A stretch of DNA of 64,000 nt from an uncultured Alphaproteobacteria bacterium (GCA_937776645.1 CALMRI010000017.1:1-64000), one strand, 5' to 3'. Positions 18,166-27,047 are shown, counted from the first letter of the stretch. Numbers and translations are program-made. Notes: generated by a model from the letters alone, not told the origin.

Positions 18166-19654
18166 CTAGGATCGGGGTCGGTAGCCTCGCGGCGGCCAGG
18201 CGATCAGCGCAACGAGAGGGTAGGCGAGCAGAGAGGCCCACAGGAATAAATTGTAGACGTTGATATAGCCGATATTCGTTGCTTGGCGCGTGATCTCGCC
18301 GGCAATTCCGGAAAGGCTGGTCGAACTCTCTGGCCCCCAGCCGCCGGTGGCGAGCGCGAGGCTCAGTCGGTCGCCGAATGGATTGATCCATTGCACCAGC
18401 TCGCTGTAGTTCATTTTTTGGGTGTGAAATACCACGACGAAGCTTGCCGATATATAGAAACTGGAAGCGACGCTTCGCACGAAATGAAACAGAGCCATTC
18501 CTTCCGCCGACCGGCGCGGGTCGAAGTTGGAGAAAGTGACCAGTGTCATCGGTACCCACAGGCACCCGACCCCGAAGCCTTGGATCGCCAATGTCCAGGT
18601 AATCTCGGACATCGATACGTTCATATCAAAGCTCGCCATCTGGAGTCCCTGCATAGGTGTGCGTGCCAAATCCGATTAGAAACAAAAGTCGAGGGTCCCA
18701 ACGACTGGCGAAAGCAATCATCAACACCTGCGAGATCACCGTTCCAATGCCGCGCGTGGCGATCAACGTTCCGGCGGTGAATTCTGGAATGTCCCGGAGT
18801 TGCTGAAGCATTGCCGGCATCAGCACCATGGGCGTGACGAACAGCATGCCAAAGATGGCCGATATGCCGATCCCCAACGCGAAATTCCGATCAAGCAACA
18901 GGCGGGGGTCGAGAAACGGGCGGTCCTTCGTCAGAATGTGAACCAGGAAGATCCAGCCGAACAGGAACGCGCCGGCGCCTTCAAGGATGATTTCGAACGA
19001 GTCGAACCACTCCGCGCGCTCGCCCCTGTCAAGCATGAGCTGCACGCAAGCGATGGCCATCGAAAGGCTCAGGAACCCGACCCAATCGAGTTTTGGCCGC
19101 CCTTCACGCGGCGGGTCCGGTTTGATGAACATCAGCATCCCGGCCAATGCGATGACCGCTATGGGGATCAGTATGAAGAAGACCCACCGCCAAGAAATTT
19201 CCTCGCTCACATAACCGCCGATCATCGGTGCAATCGTTGGAACGAGGCTTACGCCCATGGTAAAAATGGCGATCGCTCGCGTGCGTCTCTCACCGGTGAA
19301 CTCGTCAATCACCACCGACATTGCGATCGGCGTGAGGGGGGAGCCAAAGGCCGACTGCACCACACGCCAAAACACCAGGTCGCCGAGCGAGGTCGAGAAC
19401 CCACACATCAAGGTGGCGGCGCCAAACCCTGCGACCCCCCAAATCATACAGCGGCGGCGGCCAAAGCGAGCAGAGAGCCAGCCGGCCAAGGGAATGGTCA
19501 CGGCCGTCGCGATCAGATTCGACGTCACGACCCAGGCGACTTGATCGGGACTCGCTGACAGCGCGCCCTGGATTTGGGGTAGCGACACATTGGCGATGGT
19601 AATCGTGGTCGCGTAGAGGGTCGTGACCAGCGTGCAAGTGATGAGAAGCCACAT
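18166..19654 (-). pseudogene. DHA2-type (EmrB/QacA) MFS exporter, single-base frameshift
   Basis: The N-terminal 340 residues (19654 down to about 18650) contain TTITIANVSLPQIQG, LSARFGRRRCMIWG and the DHA2 motif PTIAPMIGGYVSEEISWRWVF. The frame is lost at LLFLIGFGTHTYAG. The remaining part continues in another frame from LQMASFDMNVSMSEITW through GVGCLWVPMTLVTFS to ALIAWPPRGYRPRS. Total length is 1489 bases, so one extra base near 18645-18650 explains everything and its removal gives 495 residues and about 14 helices. A likely drug or metabolite proton antiporter for the neighbouring catabolic genes, if functional. Confidence 0.8.
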
Positions 19655-20084
19655 GGTGCGTTAGCGGGTCTGACAGCGTTGACTGAAGTGGTGATCGACA
19701 CGACGGCGATAGGCACGCCCCGCAAGCTCGCGAGAAGGCCAATGCGAGCGCAATTGGGCGCAGGGTACTTCGCCGTCGCTCACTGGTTAGCCATTAGCGA
19801 TTGCGGCTCCAGAAACGGCAAGCCTAGCGAAGGTCTGGCCAGTTGGTGGGCGGGATCGGCCACGGCGGGATCCCGGGTTCGAGGCGAGCACTATAATGCC
19901 GGACGTCTACCCCGAAGGCTCATGTCAATCCAGCATTGGTGTTATCCAAAAGTCCACCACTAGCCGCAATAGCGGACATCAATCCTGGCGCCCCGGGTTC
20001 GGAAATATACCCGCTGTATCTTTCCCCTGGATCCGAGCGGACCTGATCGCCGGCCTTTCGAGTATTTTAGGAGTTCTTTGAAAT
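19655..20084. other. Intergenic stretch without a supportable gene
   Basis: This is the region upstream of the broken DHA2 exporter, leading to the tRNA-Gly relic. Short frames on both strands show no motifs. The exporter's promoter must lie here. Confidence 0.35.
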
Positions 20085-20158
20085 TGGAGCAGGCGATGGA
20101 ATTAGAACCCAAGACTTCAACTTTGGTAAGGCTGCGCTCTACCCTTGATAATTCCCAA
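20085..20158 (-). pseudogene. tRNA-Gly relic
   Basis: The minus strand reads GGTAGAGCGCAGCCTTACC, AAAGTTGAAGTC, then TTGGGTTCTAATTCC and a 3' end CGCCTGCTCCA. This lines up with the D-loop, anticodon arm, T-arm and CCA end of bacterial tRNA-Gly. The anticodon loop CTTACCAA would give ACC instead of the usual GCC. The 5' acceptor strand no longer pairs with the 3' strand and the T-loop is altered (TTCTAAT for TTCGAAT), so it is not a functional tRNA. It may mark an old integration site for the adjacent island. Confidence 0.6.
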
Positions 20159-20609
20159 TTCCTAATCCGAATCAATTGGTTACAATAATCGTATCTCTTC
20201 GATCAAGTTGGCACAATCCCCATATGGTGACAGTCGGTGTGGCGCCAGTGTGACAGGACGGTATCGGCCCAATCTCTTCCACTCTCTCCAGACCTCCCGC
20301 GGACTCCCTAGGGCCGTCCTTTTTGTGTGCCCTCGGATATCCAGCAGGTTCGCAAGTGGGCTTCCTAGGAGCTTTTGGGGGTAGACATGGGCCACGTCCC
20401 CCCGCCCGTTAATGTGCATGGGCTCTTCCAGAATTCTGGGAAACCCGAGTTGTGTATGGGGAAGTTTCGTGGAGAGGCCGAAATGCCACAACTAGGGTAT
20501 TCCAGGAGAGTATCGATATCTAAACTTTATGTTTTCCAAGGATGTTCAGGGATAAAATGGGAATGGTAGGACCAGATTATGTCTACCAGCACAGCGCCTG
20601 TACGGGGTT
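20159..20609. other. Non-coding stretch between the tRNA relic and the left repeat arm
   Basis: No frame with a recognisable motif is present on either strand. The sequence separates the tRNA-Gly relic from the start of the inverted-repeat arm and may be decayed island DNA. Confidence 0.35.
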
Positions 20610-20900
20610 CTGGGATTAGTCCCTGGACGTTCGCAGGATGTCACAGACTTACGGGACACGAGCCTACTAGTACTATAGGGCTGGCATCGCCTAAGTGTGC
20701 TGGGTTGATCCGTGGCGTTGGCTCAAGCCCTAGCCCTAGCTCTAGCCCTAGCCCAACACCGCTAGCAGCCGCACCAATGCTTTGTAAATATACGACACGC
20801 TCACATTGAACAGACCCGCCCTACAACATATCGATGCCGCGACAAAGAATCGCGCATCATCATGAGAAGGAATCCTATAATGGACCCTACTCAACTTGAG
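20610..20900 (+). repeat. Left arm of island inverted repeat (with 149-base insert)
   Basis: The reverse complement of 20816-20900 matches 25384-25468 with 7 differences in 85 bases. The reverse complement of 20610-20666 matches 25472-25528 with 3 differences in 57. The two blocks are contiguous in the right arm, but here 149 bases (20667-20815) separate them. The arms are in opposite orientation and enclose the IS1595 element and proXWV. Confidence 0.8.
20727..20756 (+). repeat. Hexamer tandem repeat GCCCTA x5 (imperfect)
   Basis: Five head-to-tail copies (GCCCTA, GCCCTA, GCTCTA, GCCCTA, GCCCAA) lie inside the segment that is present only in the left repeat arm. It is a short satellite-like run with no coding potential. 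Confidence 0.7.
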
Positions 20901-21038
20901 GATATTCAAAATTAAATAACGGCAAGGTCTTGATAAGCGATTTAAAAAAATTAAATTATATGTCAGTTAACAATCGTTTATAATGACATTAATTATTAAA
21001 TATTTTTATATTATTAATATAATTACCAATGAACAGAC

Positions 21039-22140
21039 CGTGCCTATCCGCTTGACACCCACACCCCCTACATCTAGGGTGGGCGTCAAGCGGATAGGAG
21101 GCGGCTGTGGACGTTCTCGACCGAGATGACCTTCCGTTCCCGGAATCGCTTCCGGGGTTCCAGCGACTTTTTCCTGACGATGCGGCCTGCGCCGCCTACC
21201 TGGAAAAATCTCGATGGAATGACGGGTTCGCTTGTCCCCATTGCGGCATTGTTGGCGATCCCTTCCGCTTCGAGAACCGACCCGGTGTCCTGCGGTGCCG
21301 GTCCTGCCGCAAGAACACCGGCCTGACCGTTGGCACCATCATGGAGCGCAGCCATACGCCGCTCAGCGTGTGGTTTTGGGCTGCCTATCTGGTGGCCAGC
21401 CAGACACCCGGCTTGTCTGCCGTGCAGTTCCAACGCCAGCTTGGGCTGTCACGCTACGAGACGGCGTTCGGCATTCTCCACAAGCTCCGCTCCGCCATGG
21501 TGCGCCCCGATCAAGACCGTATCGGCGGGCTCGCCGACCAGCATGTCGAGGTGGATGAGACGTGGGTGGGCGGACGGACGCGCGGCGAGGGCCGTGGTGT
21601 CCATCACAAAGTGCTGGTGGCCGCGGCCGTCGAAGTGCGACACCGTGAACCGGGTACCACCCAGGGCAACCGGCGGGACGGTCGCTACGCCGGTCGGGTG
21701 CGTCTGGCGATTGCCGCCGACCGTAGCGCGGAATCGCTGGGTGGTTTCGTCAAGAGCATCGTCGACCCCGGCACGCTGATCATTACCGACGATTGGAGCG
21801 GTTACGATGGGCTACGGAAGGACGGCTACGATCACCACGCGATTGCACAGTGCGGCGACCCAGAAGTTTCGGAAGAGTTCATGCCCATCGTCCATCTGGT
21901 GTTCTCGAACTTGAAAACCTGGCTAAACGGCATTCACCACGGCGTCAGCGCCAAGCACCTCCAGGCATACCTCAACGAGTTCACGTTCCGCTTCAATCGC
22001 CGCTTCTACCCATTCAATGCCTTCCGGTCGCTCCTTGGGATGGCCGGGGACACGACCGCGCCGACAAGGGCGGGGTTATATTCGGGAGAGTGGCAGCATC
22101 CTACATGTTGTGGGTATGGGCGTTAAGCGGATAGGCACGC
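21039..22140 (+). mobile_element. IS1595-family insertion sequence, apparently complete
   Basis: Terminal inverted repeats are clear: 21040-21073 against the reverse complement of 22105-22138, matching at 29 of 34 positions and beginning GTGCCTATCCGCTT. AACAGAC flanks both ends (21032-21038 and 22141-22147), giving a 7-8 bp target duplication as expected for IS1595. The single transposase gene fills the element. The exact outer boundary is uncertain by one base. The IS sits in an AT-rich tract upstream of proX. Confidence 0.85.
21107..22126 (+). CDS. IS1595-family (ISXO2-like) transposase
   Basis: A 339-residue DDE transposase with an N-terminal zinc ribbon (CPHC at about residue 43 and CRSC at 64) and a C-terminal ISXO2-like domain. 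Acidic residues sit in VEVDETWVGGR, LIITDDWSGYDGL and the H/N-rich LQAYLNEFTFRFNRR region. It begins with GTG at 21107, with GGAGG just upstream overlapping the IS terminal sequence. The frame is intact with no stops, so the element may be active. The catalytic set is D-N/D-E/H as in the family; residue assignment beyond the first Asp is tentative. Confidence 0.92.
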   Translation: MDVLDRDDLPFPESLPGFQRLFPDDAACAAYLEKSRWNDGFACPHCGIVGDPFRFENRPGVLRCRSCRKNTGLTVGTIMERSHTPLSVWFWAAYLVASQTPGLSAVQFQRQLGLSRYETAFGILHKLRSAMVRPDQDRIGGLADQHVEVDETWVGGRTRGEGRGVHHKVLVAAAVEVRHREPGTTQGNRRDGRYAGRVRLAIAADRSAESLGGFVKSIVDPGTLIITDDWSGYDGLRKDGYDHHAIAQCGDPEVSEEFMPIVHLVFSNLKTWLNGIHHGVSAKHLQAYLNEFTFRFNRRFYPFNAFRSLLGMAGDTTAPTRAGLYSGEWQHPTCCGYGR

Positions 22141-22361
22141 AACAGACGAAAAATTATTATAAGATCAATTTAAAAAATTCTATTATAGCGGCGCTTTGTA
22201 TTTCTATTGGGACCTAAATTCCCGAGGTCTATTTGCATAGAACGCCTAACGCATCTATAATTCAATCTCGAAAAATAGGGCATTGGCAGCACGCCGTCAC
22301 TAGAACAACGGCAATCATAGGGCCCCAGCGCGACGCTCGGGCGCACGTAAAGGAGATGACG

Positions 22362-23372
22362 ATGAAACGAGTATTCGCGATCGGGGGCTTAGCGGTCGCC
22401 ATGACGATGGGCCTCGCTTGGGGCGGAGCGGCTAGCGCTGCGTGCGGTAAGGTCACCATTGCCGAAATGAATTGGGCGAGCGCGCAAGCTGCTGCCAATA
22501 TCGATCTCTTTATCTTAAAAAATGGATATGGATGCGACGTTGAGACGGTTCCAGGCGATACCGTGCCAACGATGACGTCGATGACTGAAAAGGGCGAACC
22601 CGACATCGCGCCAGAGCTTTGGCTGAACTCTATCAAGCCGCAAATCGCCAAGGCCGTCAAAGAAGGCCGCATCGAGGTTGCCAGCGAAGTTCTTGACAAC
22701 CCGGGTATCAATGCTGGTGAAAGCTGGTTCATCCCTAAATACATGGTCGACAAGAACCCCGAGTTGGCGACGCTTGCCGGCGTGTTGGCGAACCCGCAAT
22801 TATTTAAGGACCCGGAAGATCCCTCCAAGGGTCGCTTCATCGGCTGCCCGGCCGGCTGGGCTTGCCAGATCAACAACGAGAATATGTTCAAGGCCCGTGA
22901 CATGGCTGCCAAGGGTTGGAACTTAGTCGATCCGGGCTCCGGCGCGGCGCTGGCTGGTGCCATCGCCAAGGCGGTCAACCGCGGCGAGGCTGTTTTTGCC
23001 TATTACTGGGCGCCGACGGCCCTGCTCTCCAAATATGCGATGCATCGCTTGGACCTCGGTAAGCATGACGCCGTCGAATACGGCAAGTGCACCTCAGTCA
23101 AGGATTGCCCGAACCCGAAGCCGAATAGCTACGCGGTCTCCGAGATCAACACCGTCGTCTCGACCGCCTTCGCCAAGAAAGCGAACGACGCCTATAGTTA
23201 CCTCAAGGCTCGCTCCTTCGGACCGAAGGAATTTGGCGACATCTTGATCTACATGAATGAGAACAAGGCTGGTGGCGAAGAAGCTGCCGAGTACTTCCTG
23301 AAGAAGTACCCGCAAGTCTGGAGCAAATGGGTTCCGGCCGACGTGGCCGCCAAGGTTAAGGCCGCTCTGTAA
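22362..23372 (+). CDS. proX: Glycine betaine/proline-type ABC transporter, substrate-binding protein
   Basis: A 336-residue periplasmic binding protein of the ProX/OpuAC family. Residues 1-27 form a signal peptide (MKRVFAIGGLAVAMTMG then ASAA). Features include VTIAEMNWASAQAAANI, GDTVPTMTSMTEKGEPDIAPELW and Trp-rich aromatic-cage candidates (WLN, W in ESWFIPKY, YYWAPTALL). Start ATG 22362 is chosen because AGGAG lies at six bases; ATG 22356 would leave no spacing. It is first in proX-proW-proV and inside the inverted-repeat island. The likely ligand is a quaternary amine such as glycine betaine, choline or proline betaine. The IS upstream may affect its expression. Confidence 0.9.
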   Translation: MKRVFAIGGLAVAMTMGLAWGGAASAACGKVTIAEMNWASAQAAANIDLFILKNGYGCDVETVPGDTVPTMTSMTEKGEPDIAPELWLNSIKPQIAKAVKEGRIEVASEVLDNPGINAGESWFIPKYMVDKNPELATLAGVLANPQLFKDPEDPSKGRFIGCPAGWACQINNENMFKARDMAAKGWNLVDPGSGAALAGAIAKAVNRGEAVFAYYWAPTALLSKYAMHRLDLGKHDAVEYGKCTSVKDCPNPKPNSYAVSEINTVVSTAFAKKANDAYSYLKARSFGPKEFGDILIYMNENKAGGEEAAEYFLKKYPQVWSKWVPADVAAKVKAAL

Positions 23373-23381
23373 GCTACCTGA

Positions 23382-23414
23382 AGAACGGGCTCGGCGCTGC
23401 GCCGAGCCCGTTCT
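23382..23414 (+). terminator. Hairpin between proX and proW, attenuator-like
   Basis: A perfect 15-bp stem (AGAACGGGCTCGGCG, 23382-23396) with a 3-base loop pairs with 23400-23414, then a weak T-run (GTTTAT). It lies in the 75-base gap after proX. Partial termination here, or RNA stabilisation, would leave more mRNA for the binding protein than for the permease and ATPase, a common arrangement in importer operons. Confidence 0.7.
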
Positions 23415-23447
23415 GTTTATGCTGGTACAAACTACAAAAATGAATCC

Positions 23448-24341
23448 ATGGAAACTTGGCTGCTAGAATTTCCGCAAATGAGCCAAGACGCTCTGCGTGC
23501 AATCAAACGGGGTATCGACAAAGGCTATCTGAGCTTTTCGCGCACCTACGGGGCCGATATAGAAGCCGTGTTCGAGCCAGTTCTGTATTTCCTAGTCTGG
23601 TTTGAAAAACTTCTGCTGAACGCGCCGTGGTGGTTGATCATCCTGGTCATCGTGGGCATCACTTGGTTCGCTGCGCGCCGATGGACGCTGGTTTTAGGCG
23701 TCGCCGCTGCCTTGTTGCTGATCGGCTATTTTGGCATGTGGGAAAACACCATGCGGACCATGGCGATGATCCTGGTCTGTACCCTGCTAGCCATCCTCAT
23801 CGGCATCCCGATAGGCATCTTGATGTCGCGCTCGGATCGTACCCAATCCACCGTTCTGCCGGTTCTCGACGTGATGCAGACGATGCCGAGCTTCGTCTAT
23901 CTGATCCCGGTGGTCATGCTGCTTGGCATCGGCAAGGTCCCCGGGCTTCTGGCAGTGGTGATCTACGCCATTCCGCCGGTTATCCGCCTGACCAATCTCG
24001 GCATCCGCCTAGTCGATCGAGAAGTGCTGGAAGCTGGCGACGCCTTTGGCACTAGCAAGTGGCAAAAGCTGTATGACATCCAGATCCCTCTGGCGATGCC
24101 GACCATAATGGCCGGTATCAACCAAACGATTATGATGGCACTAGCAATGGTGGTGATCGCCTCGATGATCGGGGTCAAGGGGCTCGGCCAGCCAGTGCTG
24201 CAAGCCGTAACCAATCAGTATTTCGCCCTTGGCCTGTTCAATGGCTTAGCCGTAGTGGCGCTGGCAATCATCTTTGATCGGGTCACCCAAAGCTGGGGCC
24301 ACAGGATGCAAACATACCGCCAGGGGATGGGCGATGAGTGA
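23448..24341 (+). CDS. proW: Glycine betaine/proline-type ABC transporter permease
   Basis: A 297-residue inner-membrane permease of the OpuA/ProW type with about six transmembrane segments. The cytoplasmic EAA loop, EAGDAFGTSKWQKLYDIQIPLA followed by MPTIMAGINQT, contacts the ATPase. Helices are evident around residues 60-100, 100-125 and 140-170. The start ATG 23448 follows the hairpin. The gene overlaps proV by eight bases (ATG of proV at 24334, stop TGA at 24339-24341). It is the second gene of the importer operon and its role follows from proX and proV. Confidence 0.93.
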   Translation: METWLLEFPQMSQDALRAIKRGIDKGYLSFSRTYGADIEAVFEPVLYFLVWFEKLLLNAPWWLIILVIVGITWFAARRWTLVLGVAAALLLIGYFGMWENTMRTMAMILVCTLLAILIGIPIGILMSRSDRTQSTVLPVLDVMQTMPSFVYLIPVVMLLGIGKVPGLLAVVIYAIPPVIRLTNLGIRLVDREVLEAGDAFGTSKWQKLYDIQIPLAMPTIMAGINQTIMMALAMVVIASMIGVKGLGQPVLQAVTNQYFALGLFNGLAVVALAIIFDRVTQSWGHRMQTYRQGMGDE

Positions 24342-25377
24342 CACGACCATTTCGGTTCGTAATCTTTACAAGGTCTTTGGCGACGATCCAGCCAATGCAA
24401 TGAAATTGGTGCGTGACGGCGTTAGCAAAGGCGAGTTGCTGGAGCGCACCGGCCATGTCATCGGCCTCAGCGACATCAATATGCAAATCGAGCGGCGACA
24501 AATCCAAGTCGTCATGGGGCTGTCGGGCTCCGGTAAGTCGACACTGATCCGCCATCTGAACCGCCTGATCGATCCGACCGAAGGCGAGATCGAGATCGAT
24601 GGCCAGGACATCATGGCATACGGTGAGAAGGACCTTCTGAAGTTCCGCCGCCACAACATCTCGATGGTGTTCCAACGCTTCGCGCTGTTCCCGCATCGAA
24701 CCGTGCTGGAAAATATCGGCTTCGGGTTGGGTACCCAGCAACGCCCTAAGGACGAGATCAAGAACCGCGCCCTGCGCTGGATTGATCGGGTCGGGTTATC
24801 GGGATATGAGGATTACTTCCCCAGCCAGTTGTCCGGTGGCATGCAGCAGCGCGTCGGCCTGGCCCGGGCACTCGCCACCGATGCTGAGATCCTGCTGATG
24901 GACGAGGCATTCTCCGCCCTCGACCCGCTGATACGGGCCGAAATGCAGACCATCTTGTTAGATTTGCAGGAAGAACTGCACAAGACCATAGTCTTCATCA
25001 CCCATGATCTCGACGAGGCACTGCATATCGGCGACCGCATCGCCATCCTGCGGGATGGTGAGATCATCCAGGATGACGACCCTCAAAACATCATCATGAA
25101 ACCGGCGGACGACTACGTTGCCGACTTCATGAAGGATATCAACCGCTCACGCGTGGTGCGCGCACGCTCTATAATGACCAAGCTGCGCGGCACCGAGACT
25201 GGCCCGAAGATCAATGCCGCGATGATCCTAGAAGACGTCGCCCAGGTCATGGGCAAGACGCCAAACAAAGCAAGTATCGTCGTCAACAAGCAAGGCGACC
25301 CAGTTGGACGCCTCACCATCGCCGGCGTAATCAAAGGCATGGCGAGACCGGATTCGACCGGCACCAGGATTACCTAG
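24334..25377 (+). CDS. proV: Glycine betaine/proline-type ABC transporter ATP-binding protein
   Basis: A 347-residue ATPase. Walker A is [15 protein letters not shown], the Q-loop region [14 protein letters not shown], the signature [15 protein letters not shown], and Walker [15 protein letters not shown] followed by the H-loop [10 protein letters not shown]-terminal extension of about 75 residues after [13 protein letters not shown] is shorter than the tandem CBS domains of canonical ProV, with one partial CBS-like half ([20 protein letters not shown]). Osmotic gating through CBS domains may therefore be reduced. I chose ATG 24334, which overlaps the proW stop, over 24274. The right inverted-repeat arm starts seven bases after its stop. 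Confidence 0.93.
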   Translation: MSDTTISVRNLYKVFGDDPANAMKLVRDGVSKGELLERTGHVIGLSDINMQIERRQIQVVMGLSGSGKSTLIRHLNRLIDPTEGEIEIDGQDIMAYGEKDLLKFRRHNISMVFQRFALFPHRTVLENIGFGLGTQQRPKDEIKNRALRWIDRVGLSGYEDYFPSQLSGGMQQRVGLARALATDAEILLMDEAFSALDPLIRAEMQTILLDLQEELHKTIVFITHDLDEALHIGDRIAILRDGEIIQDDDPQNIIMKPADDYVADFMKDINRSRVVRARSIMTKLRGTETGPKINAAMILEDVAQVMGKTPNKASIVVNKQGDPVGRLTIAGVIKGMARPDSTGTRIT

Positions 25378-25383
25378 AGTACC

Positions 25384-25528
25384 CTCAAGTTGAGTAGCGT
25401 CTATTATAGGATTCCTTCTCATGATGATGCGCGACTCTCTGTCCCGGCATCGATATGTTGTGGGGTGGGAGTAGGCTCGTGTCCCGTAAGTCTGTGACAT
25501 CCTGCGAACGTCTAGGGATTAATCCTAG
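25384..25528 (-). repeat. Right arm of island inverted repeat
   Basis: 145 bases, of which 25384-25468 and 25472-25528 match the reverse complement of the left arm blocks at about 92% and 95%. It lacks the 149-base insert found on the left. It starts only seven bases after proV. The arms lie about 4.5 kb apart and bracket the IS1595 element and the ABC importer. Confidence 0.8.
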
Positions 25529-25562
25529 CCCGACGACGGAGACACAATCCAAGGCAGGTTTT

Positions 25563-25610
25563 CCAACTATCCACGGGAGAGGCGGCCTAATCCCTCTCGT
25601 GGACAGTTGG
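25563..25610. repeat. Large imperfect hairpin just outside the island
   Basis: CCAACTATCCACGGGAGAGG and the reverse complement of CCCTCTCGTGGACAGTTGG share 17 or more paired positions with one mismatch and one bulge, and a loop of about nine bases. It has no T-run, so it fits an RNA/DNA structure or recombination site better than a terminator. Confidence 0.5.
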
Positions 25611-25756
25611 ACAGATGAACGCCCAATTTTAAAAACTTCCATAGAGATCCATTTCCTTAGGGACTTTCACATATCCGTCCGGTCTACCCGCCCTGCCGTG
25701 CTCCAGTAAGGCGAGATAGTGTCCACTTATGGTAATGGAGGCTATCGGGGATTGTG

Positions 25757-25968
25757 GTGGCGAAGCGGCGCAGGCACTGGAGAGACGACGAGAACCGAAT
25801 GGTCTACGCACAGCCTCGATTTGTGGGTGTTTCCGTTAACCAGGTTGCCGGGGTTATGGCGTCAACACCAATCAAGTTTTCAACTGGCTAAAGAATCCGT
25901 GCTTCGCTGCAGGCCACGAGAACGATGAGGCGTCGGGTTTCCTGGCTATTGAGATAGTCGACACCTGA
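25757..25968 (+). pseudogene. IS66-family TnpA (OrfA) relic
   Basis: Reading across one frame change gives AKRRRHWRDDEN, VSVNQVAGV and then GVNTNQVFNWLKNPCFAAG with FLAIEIVDT before the TGA at 25966-25968. These are the helix-turn-helix segments and end of IS66 OrfA. The first part is in a different frame from the second, and the middle is worn. OrfB and OrfC are absent. Confidence 0.65.
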
Positions 25969-26044
25969 GGCACTCCCCGGAAACTGGACAGTGACTTACG
26001 CTATAATTTTGATGTCTGTTGATCTTCCACAGAGGCGTTTGGCG

Positions 26045-26095
26045 ATGACGAAGCGGAAGGTTCACAAGCCCGAGTTCAAGGCTCGTGTGACTATC
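26045..26095 (+). pseudogene. IS3-family OrfA N-terminal remnant
   Basis: ATG at 26045 starts MTKRKVHKPEFKARVTI, the usual beginning of IS3-type OrfA. Similarity stops after about 17 residues. It lies 70 bases before the MBL-fold gene, whose transcription may begin in this debris. Confidence 0.5.
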
Positions 26096-26165
26096 CGTTG
26101 CGACAATCCAATCCAGTTGGCAATGTGCAAACCAACAATGTTTTGATCCATAAGGAATCCTTCCC

Positions 26166-27047
26166 ATGGTTGACGCCCCCAAAGGCCAAATCCCCGGTAT
26201 TTATCACCGCCACATCGGCGACATGACCGTGAGCGTCATCTCCGACGGCTATCTGATGGGCGCGCTCAGCGTGTTGCAGAATATTGAGGAAGCCGATGCG
26301 CAACAGATGATAGTCAAAGCCTTTGGCCCGACCGAAGGCCGTAAGACGGCGGTGAACACGTTCCTCATCCATTCCAAAGGCCGCCTGGCTCTGGTCGACA
26401 CCGGCTGCGGGACCTACATGGCCAATACCGGCGGCAAGCTGTTACGGAACCTGGAACTGGCAGGCGTTAAGCCGACCGATATAGACACGATCCTGTTGAC
26501 CCACATGCACCCGGATCACTCGGCGGGCCTGTCCGACCGCAACACCTGGCGACCGTTCTTCCCGAATGCTGAGCTAGTTTTCCACGAGAACGAGCTGAAG
26601 CATTGGGCAGACGACGGCGCGATGGCCAAGGGCAACGAGCGCGACCAAATATTGTTCTTTGGCGCGACGCGCGAGCAGGTCGCTCCCTACAAAAAGCAAA
26701 TGCGTATGTTTAAAGACGGCGAGGAAGTCTTCCCCGGCGTCACTGCCATGACTGCCCACGGCCACACGCCGGGCCACAGTATGTACAATGTCCAGGGCGG
26801 GAACGAGCAGCTGCTGATCTGGGGCGACATCATGCATGTGCCGGACATCCAGGCCCCACGCCCGGAAGTCACCATCGCCTTCGACACCGACCCCAAGCAG
26901 GCCGAAGCCAGCCGCCGCCGCGTCTGCGACATGGCCGCCAGCGACCGGCTGCTCGTGGCGGGCATGCACCTTCACTTCCCGGCGTGCAGCCATGTGGTGC
27001 GGGAGGGCAATGCTTTCCGCGTCATCCCAGAAAACTGGCAGCAGTAG
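26166..27047 (+). CDS. Metallo-beta-lactamase-fold hydrolase
   Basis: A 293-residue MBL-fold enzyme. The zinc motif HMHPDHSAGL (about residues 114-123) is the canonical HxHxDH. A second His is in TAHGHTPGHSMYN, an Asp in LIWGDIMHVPD, and the C-terminal LLVAGMHLHFPACSHVV carries the last His. This pattern resembles the AttM/AiiA-like lactonase or glyoxalase-II-like branches, but the substrate is open. The start ATG 26166 sits after AAGGAATCC, an acceptable Shine-Dalgarno. It is followed after 23 bases by two paralogous alpha/beta hydrolases on the same strand, so the three probably form one operon acting on a lactone or ester-like compound. Confidence 0.9.
   Translation: MVDAPKGQIPGIYHRHIGDMTVSVISDGYLMGALSVLQNIEEADAQQMIVKAFGPTEGRKTAVNTFLIHSKGRLALVDTGCGTYMANTGGKLLRNLELAGVKPTDIDTILLTHMHPDHSAGLSDRNTWRPFFPNAELVFHENELKHWADDGAMAKGNERDQILFFGATREQVAPYKKQMRMFKDGEEVFPGVTAMTAHGHTPGHSMYNVQGGNEQLLIWGDIMHVPDIQAPRPEVTIAFDTDPKQAEASRRRVCDMAASDRLLVAGMHLHFPACSHVVREGNAFRVIPENWQQ

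Noticed and set aside
18800-19558. A 252-residue plus-strand frame inside the DHA2 gene
   Set aside because: It is antisense to a clear membrane transporter and is His/Arg/Pro-rich without any domain.
20727-20756. CRISPR-like or telomere-like array at GCCCTA repeats
   Set aside because: The unit is only six bases with no spacers; it is a short tandem satellite, not a CRISPR array or telomere.
22362-25377. A thiamine or taurine importer
   Set aside because: The binding protein has ProX/OpuAC motifs and the permease and ATPase match the OpuA/ProU type, so a betaine-type ligand is preferred.
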